64,000 nucleotides of DNA from Aureimonas ureilytica (GTDB lineage: Bacteria > Pseudomonadota > Alphaproteobacteria > Rhizobiales > Rhizobiaceae). The notes beneath the pieces were generated by a model, which saw only the letters and a program-made list of their open reading frames with translations, did no database searches and was not told the DNA's origin. The translations under genes were made by a program, and so were the position numbers. The stretch lies in assembly GCF_001475935.1 (NCBI RefSeq), contig NZ_LDQA01000021.1:1-64000 (forward strand), written 5' to 3'. Shown one piece after another: positions 47,998 to 57,851 of this stretch (the first letter of the stretch is position 1; each line of letters opens with the position of its first letter).

Positions 47998-48690
47998 GGC
48001 CTCTCGCAGAGCTTGGAGGGGTGGCTGGTGGTCTTTGTCTCCGGCCAAGAACTGAGCGGTGAGAGCACCGGACAAAACCTCGTGCGGTCGGCTGGTCGGG
48101 TCTTCCCGCCATCCATGGGCGAGCCACTGATCTCGCCCATCCTTCGGACTGCGGCGAATGCTCGCCGATGCTGACTAGCATCGACTGTGCGTCGCTCCGC
48201 GCGGAGTGACGAAAATCCCTCGACCAGCCTCCGTCCGGCGGTCTTGGTAGGCGCTCTTCTTCCCCTTGGGCACTGTGAAACCACCTGATGTCTGTCGCGC
48301 CACGACGGGGCATGTTCTGCTTCCCTGACGATAAGGCCCCCCTGGCCGGGCAATCTGCTCAGTTTAAAAGCTTCATGCTCGAGAACTTGGCAGTCTTTGT
48401 AGGCGTGCTGGCCGAATCGGATGGTTTCTCTCCCCTGTGCCCATGTCTTGTGGCCAATAGTTTCGCAAGTATCGAGAACGCTGGCGGCGATCAGCGCTGA
48501 TATAGTGCGGGAAGCCGGCTCCTCGTCGCGCGAACGTGAGGTCAACTGACGGTTAAGTTTACGCTTCAGCAATAACTTATTGGAGTTCGATTCAATTGGA
48601 CCTATTCCAACAAGCCGGTTTTGACGCGTGGGGTGCATAGTCCTCCCATGCCGCGAAAGAGAGCGCGGCGAGGGGAAAAGGGACCAGCCT
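47998..48690. other. Gene-poor region with repeat copy 2
   Basis: About 690 bp. It contains the repeat at 48063-48256. From 48257 to about 48560 base composition is less GC-biased and codon pattern is irregular. Open frames on both strands (48288-48500 plus; 47994-48830 minus) show no family I know. It could be a decayed gene or mobile-element remnant, but I cannot name it. The promoter of the zeta-inhibitor gene lies at its right end. Confidence 0.5.
48063..48256 (+). repeat. Interspersed element copy 2 (194 bp)
   Basis: Same orientation as copy 1. Shares GCGAATGCTCGCCGATGC, AGCATCGACTG, the tract GACGAAAATCCCTCG and the end TAGGCGCTC, plus the left-end ACAAAACCTCG. It is 33 bp longer than copies 1 and 3, due to extra sequence around 48107-48145. 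Terminal repeats are imperfect. Confidence 0.75.
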
Positions 48691-49032
48691 ATGACGATCG
48701 ATCGCCGCCGTGACATGCAGGAAAAGCTCTTCGTCGCTCGTGAGCGCCGCTCCTTCGAGGACCGCGCCCGTGCCGACCGGATCGTCGGCCTTTGGGCGGC
48801 CGAGCAGCTGGGTCTCAAGGGGCAGGCCATCGATGCCTATACGGGTTCGGTGATCGGCGCGGGCGTCGCCCGTCCGGGTGGTCGCGGCGGGTTCGACAAG
48901 GTCGCAGCCGATCTGGTGGCCCTCGGCATCTCGGCCGACACGGTGCGCGCCCGCTACGCCATGGCCATGGACGAGGGCGTCATGATCGGTCGCTCGGTCG
49001 CGATCGCCAACGCCAATCCGCTTTACGCCTAG
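48691..49032 (+). CDS. F1-ATPase inhibitor subunit zeta (DUF1476)
   Basis: Small helical protein of 113 residues. ARADRIVGLWAAEQLGLKGQ and VAADLVALGISADTVRARYA fit DUF1476, known in Paracoccus as the zeta subunit that binds F1 and blocks wasteful ATP hydrolysis. The N-terminal MTIDRRRDMQEKLFVARE is the inhibitory helix region. ATG 48691 is preceded by GAGGGGAAAAGGGA. It is monocistronic and away from the atp genes. Confidence 0.85.
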   Translation: MTIDRRRDMQEKLFVARERRSFEDRARADRIVGLWAAEQLGLKGQAIDAYTGSVIGAGVARPGGRGGFDKVAADLVALGISADTVRARYAMAMDEGVMIGRSVAIANANPLYA

Positions 49033-49040
49033 ACCCTCCT

Positions 49041-49622
49041 TTAGACCGAGACGCCGAGAAGGCGCAGGCTCCCCAGGATGAAGCCGTCGTTGATCGCAAA
49101 CGCGACGGCTCCCTCCAAGGCGAGAGCGGTGATAAGGGCGAGCGGAGCAGGAAGCCCGCGCGCCAGAAGGAAGCCCACGGCGACGAACAGCGTGTCGCCG
49201 AAGGCATTGAGAATGCTGTCGCCCTCGTAGCTGGGCGTGCCCGGTGCATTGCCGAACAGGGCGATGATGACAGGCGTGTTCTCCATCGCCTCCCAGATCG
49301 CGCTGGACGCGAGGGTCGCGAGAACCATCCAGCTGAGCGGCCAATGCGGCGCCATGCGCCCGATGAAGACCGCCAGACCCATTCCGAACATGACATGCAG
49401 CGCGGAATACCAATCCGCGAATTGCTGCGAGGCGCCCGGTGAATACGGGTCGCCGTCCCAAAGCGCCAGCGTGCCGCAGGTGCAGGTGAGTGGCCGGCCC
49501 ATCCAGCCGAGCCAGGCCGCCATCGCGGTCAGGATCGCGAGCCCGATCGCCACCTGCACGGGAAGGCTCGTCGGCCCCGCGAGTCCGCTCCGTGAGCGGT
49601 CGTGATGGATCATGTCACTCAT
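49041..49622 (-). CDS. UPF0314/DUF2585 membrane protein
   Basis: Inner-membrane protein of 193 residues with four to five hydrophobic segments (LPVQVAIGLAILTAMAAWLG, SALHVMFGMGLAVFIG, LSWMVLATLASSAIWEAMEN and later ones). The conserved RPLTCTCGTLALWDG, GASQQFADWYSALHVMFG and DGFILGSLRLLG blocks match UPF0314, known almost only from Rhizobiales. Function unknown. Start at 49622 chosen; upstream frame open to 49679. It is divergent from the carotenoid genes. Confidence 0.85.
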   Translation of the reverse strand: MSDMIHHDRSRSGLAGPTSLPVQVAIGLAILTAMAAWLGWMGRPLTCTCGTLALWDGDPYSPGASQQFADWYSALHVMFGMGLAVFIGRMAPHWPLSWMVLATLASSAIWEAMENTPVIIALFGNAPGTPSYEGDSILNAFGDTLFVAVGFLLARGLPAPLALITALALEGAVAFAINDGFILGSLRLLGVSV

Positions 49623-49896
49623 CGTCGGGCATCCCATGGGCCGATCGTCTGGGTCGTCCGGCCCACTGTGCCTCGCCATGCGCAGCGTTCCTCGCCTGGA
49701 TGAAACGTTGCGTTCGGTCGCGAAGTTGCACGGCCGCCCGCGCGACGGGGCGACGCAAGGTGGGCTCGGAAGAGCTGCTGGACGATGGGTCGGGCGTCAG
49801 AATTCGTTCCGATTGCCGATGGAACACACGCGTCGACGCGCCATATGGTCGGGCAAGGTCCCGGTCTTCGCGGGCCGCTCCCGCCCGCGATGCTCG

Positions 49897-51171
49897 ATGA
49901 CCCGCTTTCTTCTCGTGACCCCGCCGCTTCTCAGCCATGTCCGCGCCTTCGAAGCGCTGGGCGAGGCGCTGGTCGCGCGTGGGCACAGGGCGGCGATTCT
50001 CCTCAATGCCGGTGGCACGGCGCTGGTGCGCTCGCCTGATATCGAGCCACTCGAAGTCGGCCCCGGCGCGGGACCGGCGCAGCTGACCGACCGACCGACC
50101 GGGCTCTTCGGCATCCTGCGCACGGTGCGCGAGGGGGCGTGGCGCACAGAGGCGCTGGTCACCGAGGGCCCGCGCCTGGCCGCCCGCTGGGGCGCCGAGG
50201 CGGTTCTGGTCGATCAGATGGAACCGGCCGGCGCGCTTCTGGCCGAGCATCTGGAACTGCCCTTTCTTTCGGTCGCCGCCGCCTTGCCGATCGACCCCGA
50301 TCCCGCCATTCCCGCGCCCTATCTCGGCTGGCCCTATGATCCGAGTCCCGAGGGGCTGAAGCGCAACCGAGGCGGCGAGCGCGTCGCCCGGCTGCTTCTG
50401 CGCCGCCAGCGCGAGACGATTCGCGCGGCGTGCTCTCGCCTCGGACTGCCGCTCCGCGAGCGGATGGAGGATTGTCTGTCGCCGCTGGCCAGTCTGTCGC
50501 AGACCGTGGCCGGCTTCGACTATCCACGCGCGCCCGCCGCGCGCATCGCCGCGCTCGGCCCCTTTCGCAGCACCAAGGACAATGTGGGCGTCTCGCCGCT
50601 GCGAAGCGACGGAATCCGGCCCCTCGTCTTTGCCTCGCTCGGCACCTTGCAAGGGCACAGGCTCGGCCTGTTCCAGACGATCGCCCGCGCCTGCCGGCAG
50701 GTCGGCGCGCGGCTGGCGATCGCCCATTGCGGGCGTTTGTCGCCGGCCGAGGCAGCAACGCTCGACGCCGAACTCGTGACCGACTTCCTGCCCCAGCGCG
50801 CGATTCTGGCAGAGGCCGATCTCTGCATCTGCCACGCGGGCCTCAACACGGTGCTGGATGCGCTGGAAGCCGGCGTTCCCGTGTTGGCCTTGCCGATCGC
50901 TTATGATCAGCCGGGCGTTGCGGCGCGTCTCGTCCATCAGGGCGCGGGCCTCAGCCTCTCCCATCGCCTCCTGTCGCCGTCCGACCTCGCCCGCGCGCTG
51001 CAACGCCTGACGCGGGAACCCGGCTTTCGGCGCGAGGCCGAGCGTCTCGGCCGCGAGATCGCCTCGGCCGGCGGCGCGGCGCGGGGCGCTGAATTGGCCG
51101 AGCGCCTCGTCGCCGAGACGCTCGATGGCATCAGCCGGTCCCGCCGTCTCAAACAGCCCGAGCCCGCATGA
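49897..51171 (+). CDS. crtX: Zeaxanthin glucosyltransferase
   Basis: GT1-type glycosyltransferase of 424 residues that moves glucose from UDP-glucose to carotenoid hydroxyl groups. MTRFLLVTPPLLSHVRAFEAL opens the acceptor domain. The donor-site block ILAEADLCICHAGLNTVLDALEAGVPVLALPIAYDQPG is the sugar-nucleotide motif (described here in parts). First gene of crtX-crtY-crtI-crtB with 4-bp overlaps throughout. ATG 49897 fits the family; the frame is open to 49612. CrtX needs hydroxylated beta-carotene, yet no crtZ is in the window. Confidence 0.9.
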   Translation: MTRFLLVTPPLLSHVRAFEALGEALVARGHRAAILLNAGGTALVRSPDIEPLEVGPGAGPAQLTDRPTGLFGILRTVREGAWRTEALVTEGPRLAARWGAEAVLVDQMEPAGALLAEHLELPFLSVAAALPIDPDPAIPAPYLGWPYDPSPEGLKRNRGGERVARLLLRRQRETIRAACSRLGLPLRERMEDCLSPLASLSQTVAGFDYPRAPAARIAALGPFRSTKDNVGVSPLRSDGIRPLVFASLGTLQGHRLGLFQTIARACRQVGARLAIAHCGRLSPAEAATLDAELVTDFLPQRAILAEADLCICHAGLNTVLDALEAGVPVLALPIAYDQPGVAARLVHQGAGLSLSHRLLSPSDLARALQRLTREPGFRREAERLGREIASAGGAARGAELAERLVAETLDGISRSRRLKQPEPA

Positions 51172-52337
51172 GCACAGAAACCTATGATCTGATTCTCGCC
51201 GGCGGCGGTCTCGCCAACGGGCTGATCGCCCATCGCCTGCTGGAACGCCGGCCCGAGCTTCGGCTTCTCGTGGTGGAGGCCGCGCCGCGCTTAGGGGGCA
51301 ACCACACCTGGAGCTTTCACGACGGCGATCTCTCCTATGTCGAGCATCAATGGATCGACCCGTTCGTCGCGCGCCGGTGGCCCGGCTATGACGTGCACTT
51401 TCCTCGCCGCGCACGCCCGGTCGACACCGGCTATGCCTCCGTCTCGTCCGAACGCTTCGCCGATATCCTGACGCCAGCGCTCGGCGAGCGGCTTCTCATG
51501 GGCACGCCGATCCGCGCTCTGACGGCGCAAAGTGTCACGCTGGAGGACGGGCGAGTGCTTCAGGCGCGCGCCGTGATCGACGGGCGCGGCCAGCGCCGGA
51601 GCGCGCATCTGACGCTCGGCTTCCAGAAGTTTCTGGGGCAGGAATGGGAAACGGACGGCCCGCACGGCCTGACGCAGCCCATCGTCATGGACGCGACCGT
51701 GCCGCAGGCGGACGGCTATCGCTTCGTCTATGTCCTGCCCTTCTCGCCGACGCGGCTCCTGATCGAGGACACCTATTACGCCGATGGCGCGGCGCTGGAG
51801 CGCGAGGTCCTGCGCCGCGAGATCGCAGCCTATGCGAACCGACGCGGCTGGCGGCTGAAGACGCTGGTGCGCGAGGAGGACGGCATCCTGCCCATCGCCC
51901 TCGGCGGAGACATGGGGCGGCTGATCGAGGAAGCGCAGGGCGTGCCGACCGTCGGCCTCGCCCGCGCGCTGTTTCACCCGACCACCGGCTATTCGCTGCC
52001 CGACGCCGTGCATGTGGCCGATCTCGTGTCCGCCGCGCCCGAGCTTTCGGCCGGGGCGCTGGAGCGCATCCTCTCGCAGCATGCGCGCAATCTCTGGAGC
52101 GACCGGGCCTATTTCCGCATGCTCAACCGACTGCTCTTCGGCGCGGGCGAGCCGACCGAGCGCTATCGCATCCTGGAGCATTTCTACCGGCTGCCCGATC
52201 CGCTCGTGGCGCGGTTCTACGCCGCACGTCTGGAATTTTCCGACAAGTTGCGCATCTTCGTCGGCAAACCACCCGTCTCGGTGCGCGGCGCGCTTCGCAT
52301 TCTGGCCGCGCCCACCCGTCTCAAGGACAGTGCATGA
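51168..52337 (+). CDS. crtY: Lycopene beta-cyclase
   Basis: FAD/NAD-dependent enzyme of 389 residues that closes beta rings on both ends of lycopene to give beta-carotene. The nucleotide-binding motif is YDLILAGGGLANGLIAHRL. VLPFSPTRLLIEDTYYADG and LARALFHPTTGYSLPDAV are the conserved CrtY blocks. ATGA overlap with crtX and crtI gives tight coupling. Confidence 0.93.
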   Translation: MSTETYDLILAGGGLANGLIAHRLLERRPELRLLVVEAAPRLGGNHTWSFHDGDLSYVEHQWIDPFVARRWPGYDVHFPRRARPVDTGYASVSSERFADILTPALGERLLMGTPIRALTAQSVTLEDGRVLQARAVIDGRGQRRSAHLTLGFQKFLGQEWETDGPHGLTQPIVMDATVPQADGYRFVYVLPFSPTRLLIEDTYYADGAALEREVLRREIAAYANRRGWRLKTLVREEDGILPIALGGDMGRLIEEAQGVPTVGLARALFHPTTGYSLPDAVHVADLVSAAPELSAGALERILSQHARNLWSDRAYFRMLNRLLFGAGEPTERYRILEHFYRLPDPLVARFYAARLEFSDKLRIFVGKPPVSVRGALRILAAPTRLKDSA

Positions 52338-53851
52338 TCGCTCCCACACCCGTCGCCCTGTCCGGCTCCCGGCCGCAAACGGCCATCGTGATCGGATCGG
52401 GCTTCGGAGGGCTGTCGCTGGCCATCCGCCTGCAGGCGGCCGGTATCCAGACGACGCTTCTGGAGAAGCGCGACAAGCCGGGCGGGCGCGCCTATGTCTA
52501 TGAGGATCAGGGCTTTGTCTTCGACGCGGGGCCGACCGTCATCACCGATCCGAGCGCGCTTCAGGAGCTTTGGGCGGCAGCCGGGCGGCGGATGGAAGAC
52601 TATGTGACGCTTCTGCCCGTCAGCCCCTTCTACCGGCTCTGCTGGGAGGACGGATACCAGTTCGACTATGCCAACGATCAGGCCGAACTGGACCGGCAGA
52701 TCGCGGCCAAGAACCCGGCGGATGTCGAGGGCTATCGCCGCTTTCTGGCCTATTCGCGGGCCGTGTTCGAGGAAGGCTATCTCAAGCTCGGCACCGTGCC
52801 CTTCCTGCATTTTCGCGACATGATCCGCGCCGGGCCGCAACTCGCCAAGCTTCAGGCGTGGCGCTCGGTCTATGCCAAAGTGTCCGAGTTCATCACGGAC
52901 GAGCAGTTGCGGCAGGCCTTCTCCTTCCATTCGCTTCTGGTCGGCGGCAACCCGTTCGCGACCTCCTCCATTTATGCGCTGATCCACGCGCTGGAGCGCG
53001 AATGGGGCGTGTGGTTCCCCAAGGGTGGGACGGGCGCGCTGGTACGCGGCATGGTCAAGCTGTTCGAGGATATCGGCGGGCGCACCGAGCTTTCGGCCGA
53101 GGCGGAGCGGATCGAGACGGAAGGGGCGCGCGCGACGGGCGTCGTCCTGAAAGACGGCCGACGCTTTACAGCCGATCTCGTCGCCTCCAACGCCGATGTC
53201 GTGCACACCTATGCTGGGCTGCTCGGCCACACGCCGCGCGGCGAAAAGGAGGGCAAGCGCCTCAAGGGCAAGCGCTTCTCCATGTCGCTCTTCGTCCTCT
53301 ATTTCGGCCTCAAGCGGCACCAGCCGCAGCTTCAGCACCATACGGTCCTGTTCGGCCCGCGCTATCGCCCGCTGATCAACGAGATCTTCAAGGCGAACAC
53401 GCTGGCCACCGACTTCTCGCTCTATCTGCACAGCCCCTGCGCGACCGACCCTTCGCTCGCGCCTGATGGTGCGGGCAGCTATTACGTGCTCTCGCCCGTG
53501 CCCCATCTCGGCAATGCGCCGCTCGACTGGAGCGTGGAAGGGCCGCGCTATGCCGACCGCATTCTCGACTATCTGGAAGCGCGCTACATGCCGGGCCTGC
53601 GCGCCGATCTCGTGACGCAGCGCATCTTCACGCCGAACGATTTCCAGAGCGAGCTGAACGCTCATCACGGCTCGGCCTTCTCGCTCGACCCCGTGCTGAC
53701 GCAATCGGCCTATTTCCGCGCCCACAATCAGGACGATGCGATCCGCAATCTCTTCTTCGTGGGCGCGGGCACGCATCCGGGCGCGGGCGTTCCGGGCGTC
53801 GTCGGCTCGGCCAAGGCGACGGCCGGCCTGATCCTGAACCAGGCGGCATGA
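52334..53851 (+). CDS. crtI: Phytoene desaturase
   Basis: FAD enzyme of 505 residues that desaturates phytoene to lycopene. AIVIGSGFGGLSLAIRLQ is the dinucleotide motif, and the C-terminal FFVGAGTHPGAGVPGVVGSA is the bacterial-type phytoene dehydrogenase signature. ATG 52334 overlaps the crtY stop; the frame is open far upstream but that part is antisense-like to crtY coding. Four conversion steps, giving lycopene, are expected from the presence of crtY. Confidence 0.95.
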   Translation: MIAPTPVALSGSRPQTAIVIGSGFGGLSLAIRLQAAGIQTTLLEKRDKPGGRAYVYEDQGFVFDAGPTVITDPSALQELWAAAGRRMEDYVTLLPVSPFYRLCWEDGYQFDYANDQAELDRQIAAKNPADVEGYRRFLAYSRAVFEEGYLKLGTVPFLHFRDMIRAGPQLAKLQAWRSVYAKVSEFITDEQLRQAFSFHSLLVGGNPFATSSIYALIHALEREWGVWFPKGGTGALVRGMVKLFEDIGGRTELSAEAERIETEGARATGVVLKDGRRFTADLVASNADVVHTYAGLLGHTPRGEKEGKRLKGKRFSMSLFVLYFGLKRHQPQLQHHTVLFGPRYRPLINEIFKANTLATDFSLYLHSPCATDPSLAPDGAGSYYVLSPVPHLGNAPLDWSVEGPRYADRILDYLEARYMPGLRADLVTQRIFTPNDFQSELNAHHGSAFSLDPVLTQSAYFRAHNQDDAIRNLFFVGAGTHPGAGVPGVVGSAKATAGLILNQAA

Positions 53852-54810
53852 GCACAGGCGAGGGGGGCGAACTCGATCGGTTCGCCGAAGCGTCGATCGC
53901 TCAAGGGTCGAAGAGCTTCGCCGCCGCCGCGCGCCTGTTCGACGGGGCGACGCGGCGCGATGTCATGCGCCTTTACAGCTGGTGCCGCCATTGCGACGAC
54001 GTGGTGGACGGGCAGGAGGGCGGGCAGGGTCATGTCGCCTCGCCCGAGCCGCCCGAAGCCCGCATTGCCGGGCTCCGGCGCGACACCGCGCGCGCTCTGG
54101 CGGGCGAGGCGAACGGCCTTCCGTTGAGCTTTCGTGCGCTGGGCGCGGTCGCACGGCGCCACGCCATGCCCGCTAGCCTCTTCGAGGAGCACCTGAACGG
54201 CTTCGCGCTCGACGTGGAGGGACGACGCTACGAGACGCTGCACGAGCTTCTCACCTATTGCTGGCATGTGGCGGGCGTCGTCGGCGTCATGATGGCGCGT
54301 GTCATGGGCGCGAGGGACGAGGCCGTGCTCGACCGCGCGGCCGATCTCGGCCTCGCCTTTCAGCTCACCAATATCGCGCGGGATGTGGTGGCCGATGCCG
54401 GCGAGGGACGCGTCTACCTGCCGCTCTCCTGGCTGCGCGAAGAAGGGCTTTCGCCGGACGATTTGCTCGATCCCGCCAAGGCGGATGCGGTCGCTCGGCT
54501 GCGCGCCCGGCTCGTCTCGGCCGCCGAGCCCTATTACGCCTCGGCCCGCATCGGCATCGACCATTTGCCCCGCCGCTCGGCCTGGGCCATCGCGACGGCC
54601 GCGCTCGTGTATCGCCGTATCGGGCTGAAGCTCGTCGCGCGGGGCCCGGCCGCGCATGGTATCAGAATCTCCACGAGCGGGCCGGAGAAGCTCGCAGCCA
54701 TCGTTTCAGGCGCGCGCATCGCCTTCGCCCCGCGCCGCCCCGGCGGACCGGCCCGCGACAGGGCGCTCTGGCAGCGGCCCACTATGAGCCTGCATTCCGC
54801 TGCAATGTGA
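53848..54810 (+). CDS. crtB: Phytoene synthase
   Basis: Prenyl-transfer enzyme of 320 residues that joins two GGPP to phytoene, the first committed step. YSWCRHCDDVVDG and FQLTNIARDVVADAGEGRVYLP are the two Asp-rich substrate sites. It overlaps crtI by 4 bp and ends the crtX-Y-I-B unit. Its substrate comes from crtE, which lies close by on the other strand. Confidence 0.94.
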   Translation: MSTGEGGELDRFAEASIAQGSKSFAAAARLFDGATRRDVMRLYSWCRHCDDVVDGQEGGQGHVASPEPPEARIAGLRRDTARALAGEANGLPLSFRALGAVARRHAMPASLFEEHLNGFALDVEGRRYETLHELLTYCWHVAGVVGVMMARVMGARDEAVLDRAADLGLAFQLTNIARDVVADAGEGRVYLPLSWLREEGLSPDDLLDPAKADAVARLRARLVSAAEPYYASARIGIDHLPRRSAWAIATAALVYRRIGLKLVARGPAAHGIRISTSGPEKLAAIVSGARIAFAPRRPGGPARDRALWQRPTMSLHSAAM

Positions 54811-54873
54811 TCGGCCTTTTCCATGACAGACGAGGCTCTTAAGCCTCGCTGAGCCAGTGGAGAGGGAAGCGGC

Positions 54874-55551
54874 ATGTCGCGAATGATTCAGGAAGCGGAT
54901 CAAGAGACGGTCTGGGCGGAGGTCGATGCCTATCTCGGCCGGGAACTGCACCTGACCGACCCCGTGCTGGAGGCGGTTCTCGTGGCCAATGCCGCAGCTG
55001 GGCTGCCGGCCATCGACGTATCGCCCGCGCAAGGGCAGATGCTCGCTCTCTTCGTCGCGATGGCGAAGGCCGAGCGCATCTTGGAAATCGGCACGCTCGG
55101 CGGTTTCAGCACGATCTGTATGGCCCGCGCCCTGCCGGAAACGGGTCGTATCGTCACGATCGAGCGGGAGTCGGTCCATGCCGAAGTCGCCCGCGCCAAT
55201 TTCGAACGCGCCGGGCTACAGGACCGAATCGACCTGCGGGTCGGCGCGGCGCTGGACGTGCTGCCGGATCTCGAAGGGCCGTTCGATCTCGTCTTCATCG
55301 ACGCCGACAAGCCCAGCAATCCCTTCTATTTCGAATGGGCCATGCGCCTGTCGACGCCCGGCACGGTGATCATCTTCGACAATGTGATCCGCAAGGGCGC
55401 GGTGGTGGACGAGGCCAGTCTCGACGCGAATGTTCAGGGCGCGCGGGCGGCCATCCGGCTCTTGGGCAGCGATCCGCGCCTCAAGGCGACGGCCCTGCAA
55501 ACGGTTGGCTCCAAGGGCTGGGACGGGTTCGCGCTGGCGGTGGTCGCCTGA
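54874..55551 (+). CDS. SAM-dependent O-methyltransferase (COMT-like)
   Basis: Class I methyltransferase of 225 residues. ILEIGTLGGFSTICMA is the SAM site, LVFIDADKPSNPFYFEWA carries the metal-binding Asp of cation-dependent O-methyltransferases, and VIIFDNVIRKGAVVDEAS the second one. A catechol-like or phenolic acceptor is usual for the family. It sits 63 bp after crtB on the same strand and only 12 bp from the end of convergent crtE, so involvement in pigment modification is possible but not typical of crt clusters. Confidence 0.88.
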   Translation: MSRMIQEADQETVWAEVDAYLGRELHLTDPVLEAVLVANAAAGLPAIDVSPAQGQMLALFVAMAKAERILEIGTLGGFSTICMARALPETGRIVTIERESVHAEVARANFERAGLQDRIDLRVGAALDVLPDLEGPFDLVFIDADKPSNPFYFEWAMRLSTPGTVIIFDNVIRKGAVVDEASLDANVQGARAAIRLLGSDPRLKATALQTVGSKGWDGFALAVVA

Positions 55552-55563
55552 CCCGCTGCGCCC

Positions 55564-56502
55564 TCAGACCGCGCCGAGTTCCAGTTCGCGTCGCGTCTCG
55601 GCTTCCACAAGATGGCGCGGGCCGACGGATCGGTCGAACACCTGCACGAGAAGGGCTTCCAGTCGCGAGGCGGGGCCGAGCGCGCTGACGAGACAGGCGC
55701 GCGCTTCGTCCACATGCCGGTCGATTCGCCGTCCCACCTGCTCGGGGCCGATGATGGAAACGATGGTGGACTTCAACGAGTCCTTGCCCGTGTCCTTGCC
55801 GATCACGACGGCGCTGGGGCCGGCGGCATCCAGAAGATCGTCCAGGAGCTGGAAGGCGAGGCCCAGCTCGCGGGCGAAGCCCTGCAGGGCGGCTCGGACC
55901 TCGGGTTTGGCGCGGCAGAGAACGGCACCCAGTTCCACGGCGGCGGTGAAGAGCGAGCCGGTCTTGAGGCCGTTGGCCGCATCGATCTCGCTGACCGGAC
56001 GCGGGCCGCGCCCGCCGCGCAAATCCTGATACTGGCCGGCGACGAGCCCGCGCGCGCCCACCGCATCGGCCAGAACCGCGACGCATTCGCCCCGCTGCGC
56101 GCTGTCGGCGCCTTCCAGCCGGGCCAGCGTGCCATAGGCCTGCGAAAGAATGGCGATGGCGCAGAGAACCGCGACATCCTCGCCATGGGCGCGGTGCAGG
56201 GTCGGGCGTCCGCGCCGGAGCTCGGCATCGTCCATGCAGGGCAGATCGTCGAGGATCAGGGAGGCGGCGTGCACCATTTCCAGCGCGCAGCCGGCGTCCA
56301 TCGCCGCCTCGCGCGGGCCGCCCAGAGCCTCGGCCACCAGCAGCGTCACGAGCGGGCGCAGCCGCTTGCCGGGGGCCAGGACCCCGTCCCGCAGCGCGAT
56401 GTCCAGAGAGGACTGGCCCTCCACCACGCAGGGCATGAGTTCGGCCAATCGGTGATCCACCTCGGCGAGAAGGTCGCGGGTCGTCTGCGGTCCGGCTGTC
56501 AT
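55564..56502 (-). CDS. crtE: Geranylgeranyl diphosphate synthase
   Basis: Polyprenyl synthase of 312 residues that makes GGPP, the precursor of phytoene. The first Asp-rich motif is LILDDLPCMDD, and the second is FQLLDDLLDAAG. GVLAPGKRLRPLVTLL is the IPP site. ATG 56502 is chosen; the frame stays open to 56670 but the extra N-terminus resembles nothing. Divergent from idi across 225 bp that must contain both promoters. Confidence 0.92.
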   Translation of the reverse strand: MTAGPQTTRDLLAEVDHRLAELMPCVVEGQSSLDIALRDGVLAPGKRLRPLVTLLVAEALGGPREAAMDAGCALEMVHAASLILDDLPCMDDAELRRGRPTLHRAHGEDVAVLCAIAILSQAYGTLARLEGADSAQRGECVAVLADAVGARGLVAGQYQDLRGGRGPRPVSEIDAANGLKTGSLFTAAVELGAVLCRAKPEVRAALQGFARELGLAFQLLDDLLDAAGPSAVVIGKDTGKDSLKSTIVSIIGPEQVGRRIDRHVDEARACLVSALGPASRLEALLVQVFDRSVGPRHLVEAETRRELELGAV

Positions 56503-56727
56503 CGTCGCGTCGCAACCTTCTTCAATCGTCGAGGGCAGCCCGTCGCCTGCACACAAAACTCGATGTAAATTAGTAGCACTCCAAAAGTGTTCGGGAAGTG
56601 CGTTATCAGCCTTACGACCTATGTCTGCGACGATAGGACATAGAGCGCCGCTTGCTGTTCGCGAGCGCAAGGCGACATAAATCGAAGCGCTGCCGCGCCG
56701 AATCGCGACTGCCAGAAGGAGTCCTCC

Positions 56728-57765
56728 GTGCCAGAGGCCGATATTCGTTCACGCAAGGGTGATCATCTCGACATCGTCTTGCGCCCGGCCCTTGTCTCGG
56801 CGCGTGTCAACGCAGGCTTCGACGCGGTGCGTTTCGAACATGCCGCTCTGCCGGAGGTCGATCTGGACGAGATCGACCTGTCGACGCAGTTCCTGGGCCG
56901 CCGGCTCGGCGCGCCTATCCTCATCTCCTCGATGACGGGCGGGATGGAGCGCGCCGCGCGCATCAACCTGAGACTGGCGGAAGCTGCGCAGGTGCTGGGT
57001 CTGGCGCTGGCCGTCGGCTCGCAGCGCATCGCCATTGAGGGGCGCGGGCAGGGCGGGCTCGACGGCTCGCTGCGCCGCGCCGCGCCCGATGTGCCGATCC
57101 TCGCCAATATCGGCGGCGCGCAGCTTCTGGCCGGCTGGGGCCTCGACGAGGCGCGCCGCGCGGTGGAGATGATCGAGGCCGATGCGCTGATCGTCCATCT
57201 GAACCCGCTGCAGGAAGCGGTGCAGCCGGAGGGCGACCGGCGCTGGCGTGGGCTTCTGTCCGCCATCGAGGCGCTGGCGCGAGACCTTGGACGCCCCATC
57301 GTCGCCAAGGAGGTCGGCAACGGCCTGTCGGGCCGGCTTGGCCGCAGGCTGATGGATGCGGGCGTTCATGCGCTGGATGTCGCCGGGGCAGGGGGCACGA
57401 GCTGGGCGGCCATCGAGGCCGAGCGGCTTCAGGACCCCGTCGCGAGGGCGACGGCCCTGCTCTTCGCCGACTGGGGCATTCCGACCGCGCGCGCCATTCG
57501 GGACGTGCGCGCCGCCTGCCCGGAGGCCGTGGTGATCGGCTCGGGCGGCGTGCGCCATGGGCTGGATGTGGCGAAGGCCATTCGCCTCGGCGCCGATCTC
57601 GCCGGCCAGGCGGCGGCCGCTCTGCCGGGGGCCGATCATTCGGCCGAGGCGGTCGTGGCGCATTTCCAAGAGGTGATCCAGCAATTGCGCATCGCCTGTT
57701 TCTGCACCGGTTCGCCCGATCTCGCCGCGCTGCGGCAAGCACCGCTCCTGTCGGACGAGGGCTGA
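56728..57765 (+). CDS. fni: Isopentenyl-diphosphate delta-isomerase, type 2 (FMN)
   Basis: FMN/NADPH enzyme of 345 residues that interconverts IPP and [42 protein letters not shown] and [20 protein letters not shown]-like blocks are typical of type 2. GTG start at 56728 is fixed by AAGGAG 7 nt upstream. Together with crtE it supplies C5 and C20 precursors for the pigment genes. Confidence 0.92.
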   Translation: MPEADIRSRKGDHLDIVLRPALVSARVNAGFDAVRFEHAALPEVDLDEIDLSTQFLGRRLGAPILISSMTGGMERAARINLRLAEAAQVLGLALAVGSQRIAIEGRGQGGLDGSLRRAAPDVPILANIGGAQLLAGWGLDEARRAVEMIEADALIVHLNPLQEAVQPEGDRRWRGLLSAIEALARDLGRPIVAKEVGNGLSGRLGRRLMDAGVHALDVAGAGGTSWAAIEAERLQDPVARATALLFADWGIPTARAIRDVRAACPEAVVIGSGGVRHGLDVAKAIRLGADLAGQAAAALPGADHSAEAVVAHFQEVIQQLRIACFCTGSPDLAALRQAPLLSDEG

Positions 57766-57851
57766 AACGAAGCCGCCCGATTTTTCCGGTTTGCGCTGCG
57801 GCCGGCTTCCTTTATCCAAACGCCATCCGACGGGTTCCCATGGGAGGATGC

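Noticed and set aside
48288-48500. 70-codon gene in the gap before the zeta inhibitor
   Set aside because: No ribosome site and no family; the base pattern does not look coding.
50085-50100. Tetranucleotide run (GACC)x4 inside crtX as a phase-variation tract
   Set aside because: Only four units, which rarely slip, and the frame is intact as normal coding sequence.
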